NCBI RefSeq assembly: GCF_011065895.1 | Contig: NZ_JAALCR010000002.1 | Span: 62,001-126,000 of the forward strand | Reading direction: 5' to 3' | Length of the DNA stretch: 64,000 nucleotides | Source: Paludisphaera rhizosphaerae | GTDB lineage: Bacteria > Planctomycetota > Planctomycetia > Isosphaerales > Isosphaeraceae | Shown here: in pieces, positions 25,455-33,313 of the stretch | How the letters are laid out: the number at the start of each line of letters is the position of its first letter | Position numbering within the stretch: position 1 is the first letter of the stretch | The notes under the pieces: generated by a model | Seen by the model: the letters and a program-made list of their open reading frames with translations, nothing else | The model's database searches: none | What the model was told of the DNA's origin: nothing | Translations under genes and position numbers: made by a program

Positions 25455-26993
25455 ATGCGACCTTCTCTGATCCAGAGCTACCTCTCCGGCAAGTCGGCCG
25501 GCGACGTTTCCCCCGCTTTTCTCGCCTACCTCGCCAGTCTGGAGACCGTCGCCGGCGTGGCGCCCGACGTCGCCCGAGCGATCGTCCAGGAACTCGCCGA
25601 CCAGCGTTCGAACATCAAGCTGATCGCCAGCGAGAACTACTCGTCGCTCGCCACCCAACTTGCGATGGGGAACCTTCTGACGGACAAGTACGCTGAGGGT
25701 ATTCCGCACCACCGCTTCTACGCCGGCTGCGACAACGTCGACACCGTCGAAGATCTCGCCAATGTTCGGGCCCGTGAGCTGTTCGGCGCGGAACACGCCT
25801 ACGCCCAGCCCCATAGCGGCGCCGACGCCAACATGGTCGCTTTCTGGGCGATCCTTCGCGCTCGCGTCGAACTACCGAAGATGGCCGAGGTGCTCGGCCT
25901 CGAAGACGCCTCGAAGCTCGTCCCCGCCGACTGGACGAAGATGCCGATCGAGCAGTGGAACAAGGTTCGCCACGCGCTTGGCAATCAGCGGTTGCTGGGG
26001 ATGGATCTGGCCTCGGGCGGCCACCTGACGCACGGCTACCGGCTGAACGTCTCGGGCAAGATGTTCGAGTCCCACGGCTACGTCGTCGACCGCGAGACCT
26101 TCCTGCTCGACTACGACGCCATCGAACGACAGGCCGTCGAAGTCAAGCCGCTGATCTTGCTGGCCGGCTTCAGCGCCTATCCGAGGAACATCAACTACCG
26201 CCGGATGCGCGAGATCGCCGACAAGGTCGGAGCCGTGCTCATGGTCGACATGGCCCACTTCTCGGGCCTGGTCGCCGGTAAGGTCCTGACGGGGGACGAG
26301 AACCCGCTGGCTTTCGCCGACGTCGTCACGACAACCACCCACAAGACCCTGCGTGGGCCTCGCGGCGGGCTCGTCCTCTGCAAGAAGGAATTCGCCGAGC
26401 ACGTCGACCGGGGATGCCCGCTCGTCCTGGGCGGTCCCCTGCCCCACGTCATGGCGGCCAAGGCCGTCGCCTTCACCGAGGCCCTCAAGCCCGAATATCG
26501 GGCCTACGCCGCCAAGATCGTCGAGAACTCGCGGGCTTTGGCCGAGGGCTTCAAGGCCGCCGGCCTGAACGTCATCTCGGGTGGTACGGACAACCACCTG
26601 ATCGTGGTCGACGTGGCCTCGACTCTGGGCGTCACCGGTCGTCAGGCCGAGGACGCCGTCCGGCGCTGCGGGATCACCCTGAATCGCAACCCGATTCCCT
26701 TCGACCCCAACGGCCCCTGGTACACCAGCGGCCTCCGCTTCGGCACCCCCGCCGTGACCACGTTGGGCATGGGGACCGCCGAGATGAAGGAGATCGCCGA
26801 GGTCGTCAAGCTCGTCGTCACCAACATCGTTCCGGCTGAGGGCAAGTCGGGCGGCAAGGACAAGGCGAAGTATTCGCTCGACGCCAAGGTCGAGAAGGAC
26901 GCGAGCGACCGGGTCGCCAAACTGCTCGGATCGTTCCCGGTCTATCCGGAGCTGGACCTGCCCTTCCTCAAGTCCCAGTTCGACGCGAGCTGA
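25455..26993 (+). CDS. glyA: Serine hydroxymethyltransferase, long form
   Basis: PLP enzyme that converts serine and tetrahydrofolate to glycine and 5,10-methylene-THF. Core motifs are IKLIASENYSS, LTDKYAEGIPHHRFYAGC, PHSGADAN, DMAHFSGLVAG, the PLP lysine in TTTTHKTLRGPRGG (Lys297) and NRNPIPFDP. At 512 residues it is ~95 longer than E. coli GlyA. The extra material includes a ~60-residue insert after the SGADAN helix (ELPKMAEVLGLEDASKLV and following), a ~30-residue N-terminal extension and a charged C-terminal segment. Chlamydial SHMT is also extended. An AGGG site precedes the ATG; the rhodanese starts four bases after the stop. Confidence 0.95.
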   Translation: MRPSLIQSYLSGKSAGDVSPAFLAYLASLETVAGVAPDVARAIVQELADQRSNIKLIASENYSSLATQLAMGNLLTDKYAEGIPHHRFYAGCDNVDTVEDLANVRARELFGAEHAYAQPHSGADANMVAFWAILRARVELPKMAEVLGLEDASKLVPADWTKMPIEQWNKVRHALGNQRLLGMDLASGGHLTHGYRLNVSGKMFESHGYVVDRETFLLDYDAIERQAVEVKPLILLAGFSAYPRNINYRRMREIADKVGAVLMVDMAHFSGLVAGKVLTGDENPLAFADVVTTTTHKTLRGPRGGLVLCKKEFAEHVDRGCPLVLGGPLPHVMAAKAVAFTEALKPEYRAYAAKIVENSRALAEGFKAAGLNVISGGTDNHLIVVDVASTLGVTGRQAEDAVRRCGITLNRNPIPFDPNGPWYTSGLRFGTPAVTTLGMGTAEMKEIAEVVKLVVTNIVPAEGKSGGKDKAKYSLDAKVEKDASDRVAKLLGSFPVYPELDLPFLKSQFDAS

Positions 26994-26997
26994 TTTG

Positions 26998-27366
26998 ATG
27001 CCGACCGGAGTTCCCGGCCCGATCATCGAACTTGCACCGACGACGCTTCGTGATCGGCTCGCTGCTGGCGAGCCGATCACGCTGCTGGACGTTCGTCAGC
27101 CCGATGAACGGACCTTTGCGTCCATCCCCGTCCCAGCCACGGCCGGCGACCTGTTCATCCCCATGCGAGAGGTCCCGGATCGCATCGATTCGATCCGGGA
27201 AGCCCTCGAACGCGGGCCGGTGGTCGCCTACTGCCATCACGGCGTACGGTCGATGAACGTCGCGCAGTGGCTCGCCGCCCAGGGACTTGAGGGAATCCTC
27301 AACCTGGGCGGCGGAATTGACGCCTGGTCGATCGCGGTCGACCAGGCCGTCCCTCGTTACTTCTGA
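26998..27366 (+). CDS. Single-domain rhodanese
   Basis: A 122-residue rhodanese-type sulfurtransferase. It has ITLLDVRQPDERTFA, the FIPMREVPDRI segment and the active-site loop YCHHGVRS with the catalytic cysteine at residue 79, then LNLGGGIDAWS. The loop is Cys-His-His-Gly-Val-Arg, common among single-domain rhodaneses next to metabolic genes. The TGATTTG junction leaves only four bases after glyA, so the pair is an operon. Its end overlaps the convergent hflC by ten bases. The sulfur acceptor is unknown. Confidence 0.9.
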   Translation: MPTGVPGPIIELAPTTLRDRLAAGEPITLLDVRQPDERTFASIPVPATAGDLFIPMREVPDRIDSIREALERGPVVAYCHHGVRSMNVAQWLAAQGLEGILNLGGGIDAWSIAVDQAVPRYF

Positions 27367-28487
27367 CTGGCGGTCACCGAGGCCCCTTCGGGCTTCGGCG
27401 CCTTCATCGGCTCCAGCGACTTGATCATCCGAAGCAACTCGCCGTCGGTGGTGAGGATGAGCCGCGTGTCTCCCTTGAAGGCTTCCTTGTAAGCGTCAAG
27501 GGTTCGGCTGAAGTTGTAGAACTCGCCGGCCTCGCTGATGGCCTTGGCGTAGTCGTCGATGACCTCGGCGTCGACCTTGCCCCGGATGACGTTCGCTTCC
27601 TGCTTTCCCTCGCCTTCGATCTTCTGGACCTCGGCGTTGGTCCGGTTGATGATCTCCTTCTTGCGCTGTTCTCCTTCGGCGATGGTCCTCGCGGCGATGG
27701 CCTCCATGAGCGAGATCGCCCGGTCGAAGGCCGCCTCACGGACCTGAGGAACGAACTCGATCCGGGAGATGCCGACGTCGACAAGCTCGATGCCGCGGCC
27801 CTTGGACTGGCCGTCGTTCGTTCCGTCGGCGGCGAGCGCTCGCTGGGCGGTCTTCTTGATCTGCTCCATGATTCGTAGACGCCCCAGGGCGACGGGTTCG
27901 CGGGCCTCGGGCGGGACCAGGAAATCAGGCACGTCGGGATCGGTAGGAGCGGCCGGCTGCTTGGCCGTGTCTTTGGGGCGAGTCTGAGCGTCGAGCGCCG
28001 CGGCGGCGACGACTTCCGGCGGCAGGCCGAGGGTGTAGGTCATTTTGCGGTCGGTGCTGCGGATGATCTCGGCCAGGTTGTGGGTCGTGATCGTGTCGCG
28101 GGCCGTGCTGCGGACGAACTCCTTGACGCGGGATTCGCCGTTCGGGAGCGTTCGGAGGGTTCGAACGAACTGCGCTGGGTCGGTGATCCGCCAGACGGCC
28201 CAGAGGGTGACCTCGATCTTCTTGCCGTCGGCTGTGGGGACGTCGACGAGCTTGGCCGATTCCGTCCCGTGCCAGATCTGGAGCGTCTTCGGCAGGCGGA
28301 GCACCTCCTGGATGAAGGGCGCCTTGAAGTAGAGCCCCGGCTTCGTGACGCTGGCGACGGGCTCGCCGAACTGGAGCAGCACGGCCAGCTCGCGCTCGCT
28401 GACGATGTAGCAGACGCTTCGGAAAACGGGGATGGCCAGAACGAGGGCCAGGCCGATCACGGCGACGAGTTTTTGGCGGGGAGTCAC
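27357..28487 (-). CDS. hflC: HflC, SPFH-domain regulator of FtsH
   Basis: Membrane-anchored SPFH (prohibitin/stomatin) protein that pairs with HflK in a large periplasmic cage around the FtsH protease. One N-terminal helix (LVAVIGLALVLAIPVF) is followed by CYIVSERELAVLLQFG, GLYFKAPFIQEV and the SPFH core. A ~40-residue proline/aspartate-rich insert (TRPKDTAKQPAAPTDPDVPD) interrupts the middle. Then come the REAAFDRAISLMEAIAART coiled coil and a TRLILTTDGELLRMI end. The start is GTG overlapping the hflK stop (GTGA). The length, 376, is slightly above E. coli HflC (334) because of the insert. Confidence 0.93.
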   Translation of the reverse strand: MTPRQKLVAVIGLALVLAIPVFRSVCYIVSERELAVLLQFGEPVASVTKPGLYFKAPFIQEVLRLPKTLQIWHGTESAKLVDVPTADGKKIEVTLWAVWRITDPAQFVRTLRTLPNGESRVKEFVRSTARDTITTHNLAEIIRSTDRKMTYTLGLPPEVVAAAALDAQTRPKDTAKQPAAPTDPDVPDFLVPPEAREPVALGRLRIMEQIKKTAQRALAADGTNDGQSKGRGIELVDVGISRIEFVPQVREAAFDRAISLMEAIAARTIAEGEQRKKEIINRTNAEVQKIEGEGKQEANVIRGKVDAEVIDDYAKAISEAGEFYNFSRTLDAYKEAFKGDTRLILTTDGELLRMIKSLEPMKAPKPEGASVTASQK

Positions 28488-29536
28488 TTGGCCGCCTCCG
28501 GCTTCTGGTTCAGGTTGAGGATCGGCAGCGCTTTGTTCAGGTCGGCGTCGACGATCGTCTTGTCCTTCACGGATTCAAAGAGCGTCTGCATGGCCTCCAG
28601 GTAGAGCCGCTGACGGGTGACGTCCGGGGCTCGCTGGTACGCGTGGTATCTGGCCAGCAGGGCCTCGATTTCCCCCTGGGCTTCGGCCTTGGTACGGGAA
28701 GCGTAGCCTTCGGCCTCGCGGATGAGCTGGTCTCCGCTGGCGCGGGCCTCGGGGATGAGTTTGTTGCGCGTGGCCTCGGCCTCGTTCTCGAGTTTCTGCT
28801 TGAGCTGGATCGAGGCGTTGACGCGATCGAACGACGGCTTCACGCGGTCGGGCGGGATCACCTGCTGCATCTGGAGAGCCGTCACGGTGATGCCGCAGTC
28901 GTAAGCGTCCAGCATCCGCTGGGTGTCCTCGCGGGCCTGCGCGGCGATGTCTCCTCGCTTGGGACCGATCATCTCGTCGAACGAGTAGTCGCCGACGAGG
29001 CGGTTCATGACCGTCCGAGCGACGAAGGTGAGCAGGTCTCGGGCCGACTGATCGTCACCCTCGCCAGGGAACCGAAAGAGATAGCTCGACGGCTCGCTGA
29101 CGCGCCATTGAACGGTCCACTCGACGGAGGCCGTGTTGAGGTCGCCGGTGAGCATCAGCGTCTCGTCGTCGTCGGGATCGGCCGGCTTTCGTGCAACGGA
29201 TGAGGTCGAGATCATGTTCGACCAGCCCGCAGCCGGCTGAGGCGGCGGCCCGAACGGCAGCGAGAGCCCGTGCTCCTCAACGCTCACCTTCATGACCTGG
29301 TCGACGATCGGCAGCTTGAAGTGCAGCCCCGGCGGGGTCGTCGCCTTGTACGCGCCAAACCGCAAGACGACGGCCTGCTCGTGGGGTTCCACGGTGTAGC
29401 TGAAGTCCGAGATCAGGAACAACGCGATCAGAGCCCCCAGCAGCCAGGGGATGATCGGCAGATAGCGCCGCCAGGCGTCGGAGGGGGGCCCACCGCGCCG
29501 GCGTCGCATGGCTTCTTCGAAGGAGAAGGAATCCAT
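28484..29536 (-). CDS. hflK: HflK, SPFH-domain partner of HflC
   Basis: The other half of the HflKC complex, 350 residues. A short cytoplasmic start with RRRRGG, then one helix (IIPWLLGALIALFLISDF), YTVEPHEQAVVLRFG and GLHFKLPIVDQV identify it. Further on are TGDLNTASVEWTVQWRV, the LLTFVARTVMNRLVGDYSFDEMI segment and the coiled coil with QKLENEAEATRNKLIPEA. The ATG at 29536 follows AGAGG. hflC overlaps its stop by four bases. HflKC limits FtsH access to membrane substrates. Confidence 0.93.
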   Translation of the reverse strand: MDSFSFEEAMRRRRGGPPSDAWRRYLPIIPWLLGALIALFLISDFSYTVEPHEQAVVLRFGAYKATTPPGLHFKLPIVDQVMKVSVEEHGLSLPFGPPPQPAAGWSNMISTSSVARKPADPDDDETLMLTGDLNTASVEWTVQWRVSEPSSYLFRFPGEGDDQSARDLLTFVARTVMNRLVGDYSFDEMIGPKRGDIAAQAREDTQRMLDAYDCGITVTALQMQQVIPPDRVKPSFDRVNASIQLKQKLENEAEATRNKLIPEARASGDQLIREAEGYASRTKAEAQGEIEALLARYHAYQRAPDVTRQRLYLEAMQTLFESVKDKTIVDADLNKALPILNLNQKPEAAK

Positions 29537-29864
29537 GGAAAGACAACCTCTGTTTCGATTCTGGGCTTCATAGGGCGGTAAACCGCTGTCTGAAAGAGCA
29601 GTTCGTCGGAGAAGCGTCGTCCTTATCCAGGGCCAATCCGATTCCTCTCGATGCTCAACAGCGGATCGAGTGCGAAACGAGCCGGATTTGCGCGGCGTCG
29701 CTGCCACAGGCCGCATCGGGAAGACGCTTTCTTCCTAAATAGGATAAAGAATCCTTGAGATCGATCGTAACTTGGACTGGAATCCAGGAGGAACAAGCAT
29801 TGATCCACCGAAGGACAGCGGACTTCTAACGGAAGGTTTGGGACTCGCTTCCGGGAGGGCCATC
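29537..29864. other. Divergent intergenic region, hflK / caspase-like gene
   Basis: No gene. This stretch separates two divergent transcription units and must hold both promoters. An AT-rich patch (TAAATAGGATAAAGAATCC) lies at about 29736-29754. Rightward and leftward -10-like hexamers both occur in it, so I do not choose a specific pair. Confidence 0.35.
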
Positions 29865-30716
29865 ATGAACGCGATCGGCAGGCGGTTCCGTTGTTTCATG
29901 GCGTCTGGTCTCGCGATCATTCTGGGGGCGCTCGCTCCAACAGCACTCGGCGGCGATCTGCACGTGATCTTCGCGGCCGACAGGAAGGCTGAGAACGTCG
30001 GTGATGATCTCGACTGCATGGTGCTCAACTTCGTATGCGCCGCGAACCTGCCGAAGTCGCAGTGGAAACCGCATTTTCTCGACTACCGAAGACCCATGAG
30101 CGAATCCGATATTCTCACCGCGATTCGGAGCGTTCCGATAGGGCCAGACGACACGCTGATGTTCTACTACGTTGGCCACGGCGCATACGCCGATCCTGTG
30201 AATGGGACGTATCTCACTCCCTCGGGATCGTCGGGGCGGGTCCTCTTCGCGAGTCGGCTGGTCGAGGAAGTGAAGGCGCGCGGCCCTCGGTTAGCCGTCG
30301 TCGTGCTCGACTGCTGCAATCGAAAGAAGGCGCCGCCTGCGTACGCCGCACCGGCCCCGGCACTACCAGGAGAGCTTCAGCAACCAACCCCCCTGTTCGA
30401 CGAATTGTTCTTCAAGAGGTCGGGGGTAATCCTGGCGCTGTCATCGTCGCCGGGGGAGTATGCGCTCGTCAAGCCGGCGGGCGACGTAGCCGATGACGGC
30501 GTTCCCCCCGGGCCGATCTTCACGAATTCCCTCGCCGATACGCTCTCGCGAAACGCTCAGACCCCGATGGAATGGTCGCAGATGTTAGGGCTGACTCAAC
30601 AACAGGTCGATCAATACTTCAATGCGATGATGGGGGCTGGAAAGACGCTGCAGCTTCAAACCGGTGAGATCATTCGACAGGAGCGGCAGACGATCCAGCT
30701 TCGCTTCTACCGCTGA
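29865..30716 (+). CDS. Secreted caspase-like (C14) cysteine peptidase
   Basis: A 283-residue protein with an N-terminal signal peptide (RRFRCFMASGLAIILGALAP, cleavage near TALGG). The p20-like core follows: HVIFAADRKAENVGDDL, then a DTLMFYYVGHGAY strand with the catalytic histidine (His105) and LAVVVLDCCNRKK with the catalytic cysteine (Cys151, at the DxC position). This is the His-Cys dyad of C14 metacaspase/caspase-like peptidases. GGGAGG lies seven bases before the ATG at 29865. The C-terminal ~100 residues (SGVILALSSSPGEYALV and onward) belong to the same fold. The membrane protein at 30741 starts 24 bases later. Target and export signal use are inferred. Confidence 0.82.
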   Translation: MNAIGRRFRCFMASGLAIILGALAPTALGGDLHVIFAADRKAENVGDDLDCMVLNFVCAANLPKSQWKPHFLDYRRPMSESDILTAIRSVPIGPDDTLMFYYVGHGAYADPVNGTYLTPSGSSGRVLFASRLVEEVKARGPRLAVVVLDCCNRKKAPPAYAAPAPALPGELQQPTPLFDELFFKRSGVILALSSSPGEYALVKPAGDVADDGVPPGPIFTNSLADTLSRNAQTPMEWSQMLGLTQQQVDQYFNAMMGAGKTLQLQTGEIIRQERQTIQLRFYR

Positions 30717-30740
30717 GCGAGCAGCGCTCGAGGAGGCGAC

Positions 30741-31682
30741 GTGCGGCATACCGTATGGATCGGCGCTCTTGTGGGCTTAATCGCCGGCCTGCTCCTCTGG
30801 CTCGATTCCGCCACGCGTGAACAGGGGGCGGGAGCGACCAGGATCGATCGCTCTTCGCCTCGGCGCTCGACCTCGAGCGGGACCGGCGGCGTTCTCGGGG
30901 CGACCGAAGAGGACGATAAGAGCGCGATCCCACCCAAGACTCCTGCCGTCGATGAACCAAGGGCCGCAGCCGTCCGCTCGGTTTGGAAGGCTCGGTTGCT
31001 GCTCCACGATTACCGCGGAGCGCATGAGATCATCGAGAAGGGGGGCATGAAGGAGTCGTCCCGCGACGTCCAACTCGGTGATTTGGCCGATGGTCTCATC
31101 CCGGACTCGTGGATCGCGACCCCCAATTTCCCCCGCTCCCAGATCGTCCGTGACATCATGTCAACGACTCGGGGGACAGAGGACCTTTCCGATCGCTGGC
31201 GAGTGGCGAACGAAGTGATCGATGGCATGCCGCCCGGACCCAGGAAGGTCGGACTTCTCACACGACTGGAGCTGGCGACTCAGGTCGTCTCCACGGCGAT
31301 CAGTGACGCCCGCAGCATTCCGGCGCTGCAAGAAGTCGATGCCGTTGGACGCCCCAAGACGAACCCCGCAGCCTCGGGCGTCGACCGAACGTCGGTCGCC
31401 CCATTCGAGACAGAAAAGGAGGCGGCCAGGCTGAGGAAGCGTATCGTGGAAGAGGTCGAGAAGGTCCACGACGACTCGTTCCTTACGGCCTGCTGGAACG
31501 AAATGTGGGCAAGTTGGAATTTCATTCGAACCTGCCTTCTCACCGCCGCCGGCGCTGGGCTCATGCAGTTGTTCAAGACCGCTTCCGAGTCCCTGGGAAC
31601 GCGCGTGGGTCAAATCAGCCCTCTGGCGTTGAAGTCGCCCGAGCCGAAAACCGGCTCGGGCGACTCCAAACCTAAGGACTGA
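30741..31682 (+). CDS. Unknown membrane protein paired with the caspase-like peptidase
   Basis: I do not recognise this 313-residue protein. It has an N-terminal hydrophobic helix (residues ~5-22, WIGALVGLIAGLLLWLD), a low-complexity Ser/Arg/Pro linker, and a ~170-residue alpha-helical domain (AAAVRSVWKARLLLHDYRGA and following; ELATQVVSTAISDA). A second hydrophobic segment lies near the C-terminus (FIRTCLLTAAGAGLMQLF, residues ~255-273). The first domain recalls tetratricopeptide-like helices without clear repeats. The GTG start at 30741 has a strong GAGGAGG. It is 24 bases after the caspase-like gene, so the pair is an operon. The last codons encode a 13-bp hairpin (31634-31664). Confidence 0.75.
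   Translation: MRHTVWIGALVGLIAGLLLWLDSATREQGAGATRIDRSSPRRSTSSGTGGVLGATEEDDKSAIPPKTPAVDEPRAAAVRSVWKARLLLHDYRGAHEIIEKGGMKESSRDVQLGDLADGLIPDSWIATPNFPRSQIVRDIMSTTRGTEDLSDRWRVANEVIDGMPPGPRKVGLLTRLELATQVVSTAISDARSIPALQEVDAVGRPKTNPAASGVDRTSVAPFETEKEAARLRKRIVEEVEKVHDDSFLTACWNEMWASWNFIRTCLLTAAGAGLMQLFKTASESLGTRVGQISPLALKSPEPKTGSGDSKPKD
31634..31664 (+). terminator. Perfect 13-bp hairpin in the last codons of the membrane protein gene
   Basis: GTCGCCCGAGCCG (31634-31646) and its exact complement (31652-31664) flank an AAAAC loop, ending 18 bases before the stop codon. The stem is very stable. There is no T-run, so its role in termination or RNA stability is unproven. Confidence 0.35.
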
Positions 31683-31701
31683 AAAACTCTGGGCGGCTGA
31701 A

Positions 31702-33105
31702 TCACTCGGGGAGTGGCTTTCCCTTCGTCTCCGGGGCGAACGGCAAGACGAGCAGGCCCAGGAAGAACACGCCGCACATGGTGATGCCGGCGTATCGCAT
31801 GGGTTCGGGATAGTCCTTGAACACGACGCTCGTCAGGTAACCGAGCGCGAACGGGCCGGAGGCGGCGACGAACCGACCGACGTTATAGCAGAACGAGATG
31901 CCGGTGCTTCTGAGCCGCGTGGGGAACAGCTCGGGGAAGTAGATCGCGTAGCCGCCGAAGAGGGCGAGTTGGCAGAAGCCCATGAGCGGGATCAGCACGA
32001 AGATGTGCCAGAAATCATTCATGAGCCAGAACGCCGAAGAGGTGGCCGCGGCCGCGGCGACGAAGGAAATGGCGAAGGCCGGTCGGCGGCCCAGTCGTTC
32101 GGCGAGGAAGGCGTATCCTTGAATGCCGAAGAAGGCCCCGGCGTTGAACATCAGCAACGTCATGCCGGCCCAGAACGTCAGCTTGCCGGTGATCTCTTGC
32201 GCGGTCAGTCCCTGCGCCTCATAGTGCTTGCGAAGCACCGTTCGGGTCAGGTCGTTGCTGAAGACGCCGATCCCCCAGAGGCCGACCACGCCGGCGAAGG
32301 CGAGCACCATCCCCACGATCGTGTTCCGCCGCCATCGCGGATCGCCGAACAATTCCGAGATCGACCCTAGCTTCTGGGTCGCTGGCGTACCGAGATCCTC
32401 GTCCGTCTCCTTGCGGACCGCGGCCTTCCAGCGCTCGGGCTCCTTGAGCCGGAGGAAGATGGGAATCGCCAGCAGCGAAGGAAGCAGGCCGACGAGGAAC
32501 ATCGCCCGCCAGGCGCTGCCGACCGCGCCCGATTCCTCAAGCTTTCCAAGCCCGATGCCGATCATCCCCGCCATCATATTGCCGACGGCGGAAAGAGCCT
32601 GGAGCCAGCCCAGTGCGTGCGGTCGAGCGCGATCCGACATGACCTCGGCCACGAGAGAGACGCCAACCGCGAACTGGCCCCCGACGCCGAGCCCTGTGAG
32701 AAAGCGGTAGAAGGAGAAGTCCCAGACCCCCCGGGAGATCGCACTCAACCCTGTGAATGCGGAGTACGTGAGGATCGTCAGCATCATTGTCTTCGCCCGG
32801 CCGAGCTTGTCGCCAAGGATGCCGAAGAAGATGCCGCCCGTGGCCCAGCCCAGCATGAAGATGCAGGTCGTCACGCCCGAATAGTAGTCGACGTCCGAGG
32901 CGCTGGCCGGCGTTTCACCGCCCAGCAGTTGCGTTACGGCGGGCTTCCGCGCCAGGTTGAACAATTGCTGGTCCATCGTGTCGAACAGCCAGCCGAGCGA
33001 CGCCACCAGGAAGACGAACCACTGATAGGAAGACAACTCGCGCCACCAGGGGGCGCCGTCCGTGAGCGGAGTGGAGGAGGGCGTAACATCAGGCGAGGCA
33101 TGCAT
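31702..33105 (-). CDS. MFS transporter
   Basis: A 467-residue, 12-helix major facilitator. The first helix follows a ~35-residue cytoplasmic start (WWRELSSYQWFVFLVASLGWLFD, with MDQQLFNLARKPA after it). The loop 2-3 signature is FFGILGDKLGRAKTMML, and LAERLGRRPAF is the matching 8-9 loop. RLKEPERW and PETKGKPLPE at the end are typical of the sugar/organic-acid porter families (AAHS/SHS/SP). The substrate cannot be assigned. ATG 33105 has GGAG nine bases upstream. Divergent from the membrane protein at 33314. Confidence 0.85.
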   Translation of the reverse strand: MHASPDVTPSSTPLTDGAPWWRELSSYQWFVFLVASLGWLFDTMDQQLFNLARKPAVTQLLGGETPASASDVDYYSGVTTCIFMLGWATGGIFFGILGDKLGRAKTMMLTILTYSAFTGLSAISRGVWDFSFYRFLTGLGVGGQFAVGVSLVAEVMSDRARPHALGWLQALSAVGNMMAGMIGIGLGKLEESGAVGSAWRAMFLVGLLPSLLAIPIFLRLKEPERWKAAVRKETDEDLGTPATQKLGSISELFGDPRWRRNTIVGMVLAFAGVVGLWGIGVFSNDLTRTVLRKHYEAQGLTAQEITGKLTFWAGMTLLMFNAGAFFGIQGYAFLAERLGRRPAFAISFVAAAAATSSAFWLMNDFWHIFVLIPLMGFCQLALFGGYAIYFPELFPTRLRSTGISFCYNVGRFVAASGPFALGYLTSVVFKDYPEPMRYAGITMCGVFFLGLLVLPFAPETKGKPLPE

Positions 33106-33313
33106 AGGGCTGGCTCCGAGCGAAGCGGACGGGCGAATCAGAACCGACCCGCGAGCGCGACGGGACGGCGAAGGCGGAAGCGGGTCGGACGAGCTTCGTC
33201 GCGGAACCCGAAACACGATCAAACCATGAAGGAACGCCGAGGGCAACCGGTCGGCGTCTCCTGGGCGAAAGCCCCCTCGCACGACGCCATGACCACCGCT
33301 AAGATCGTTCGGC

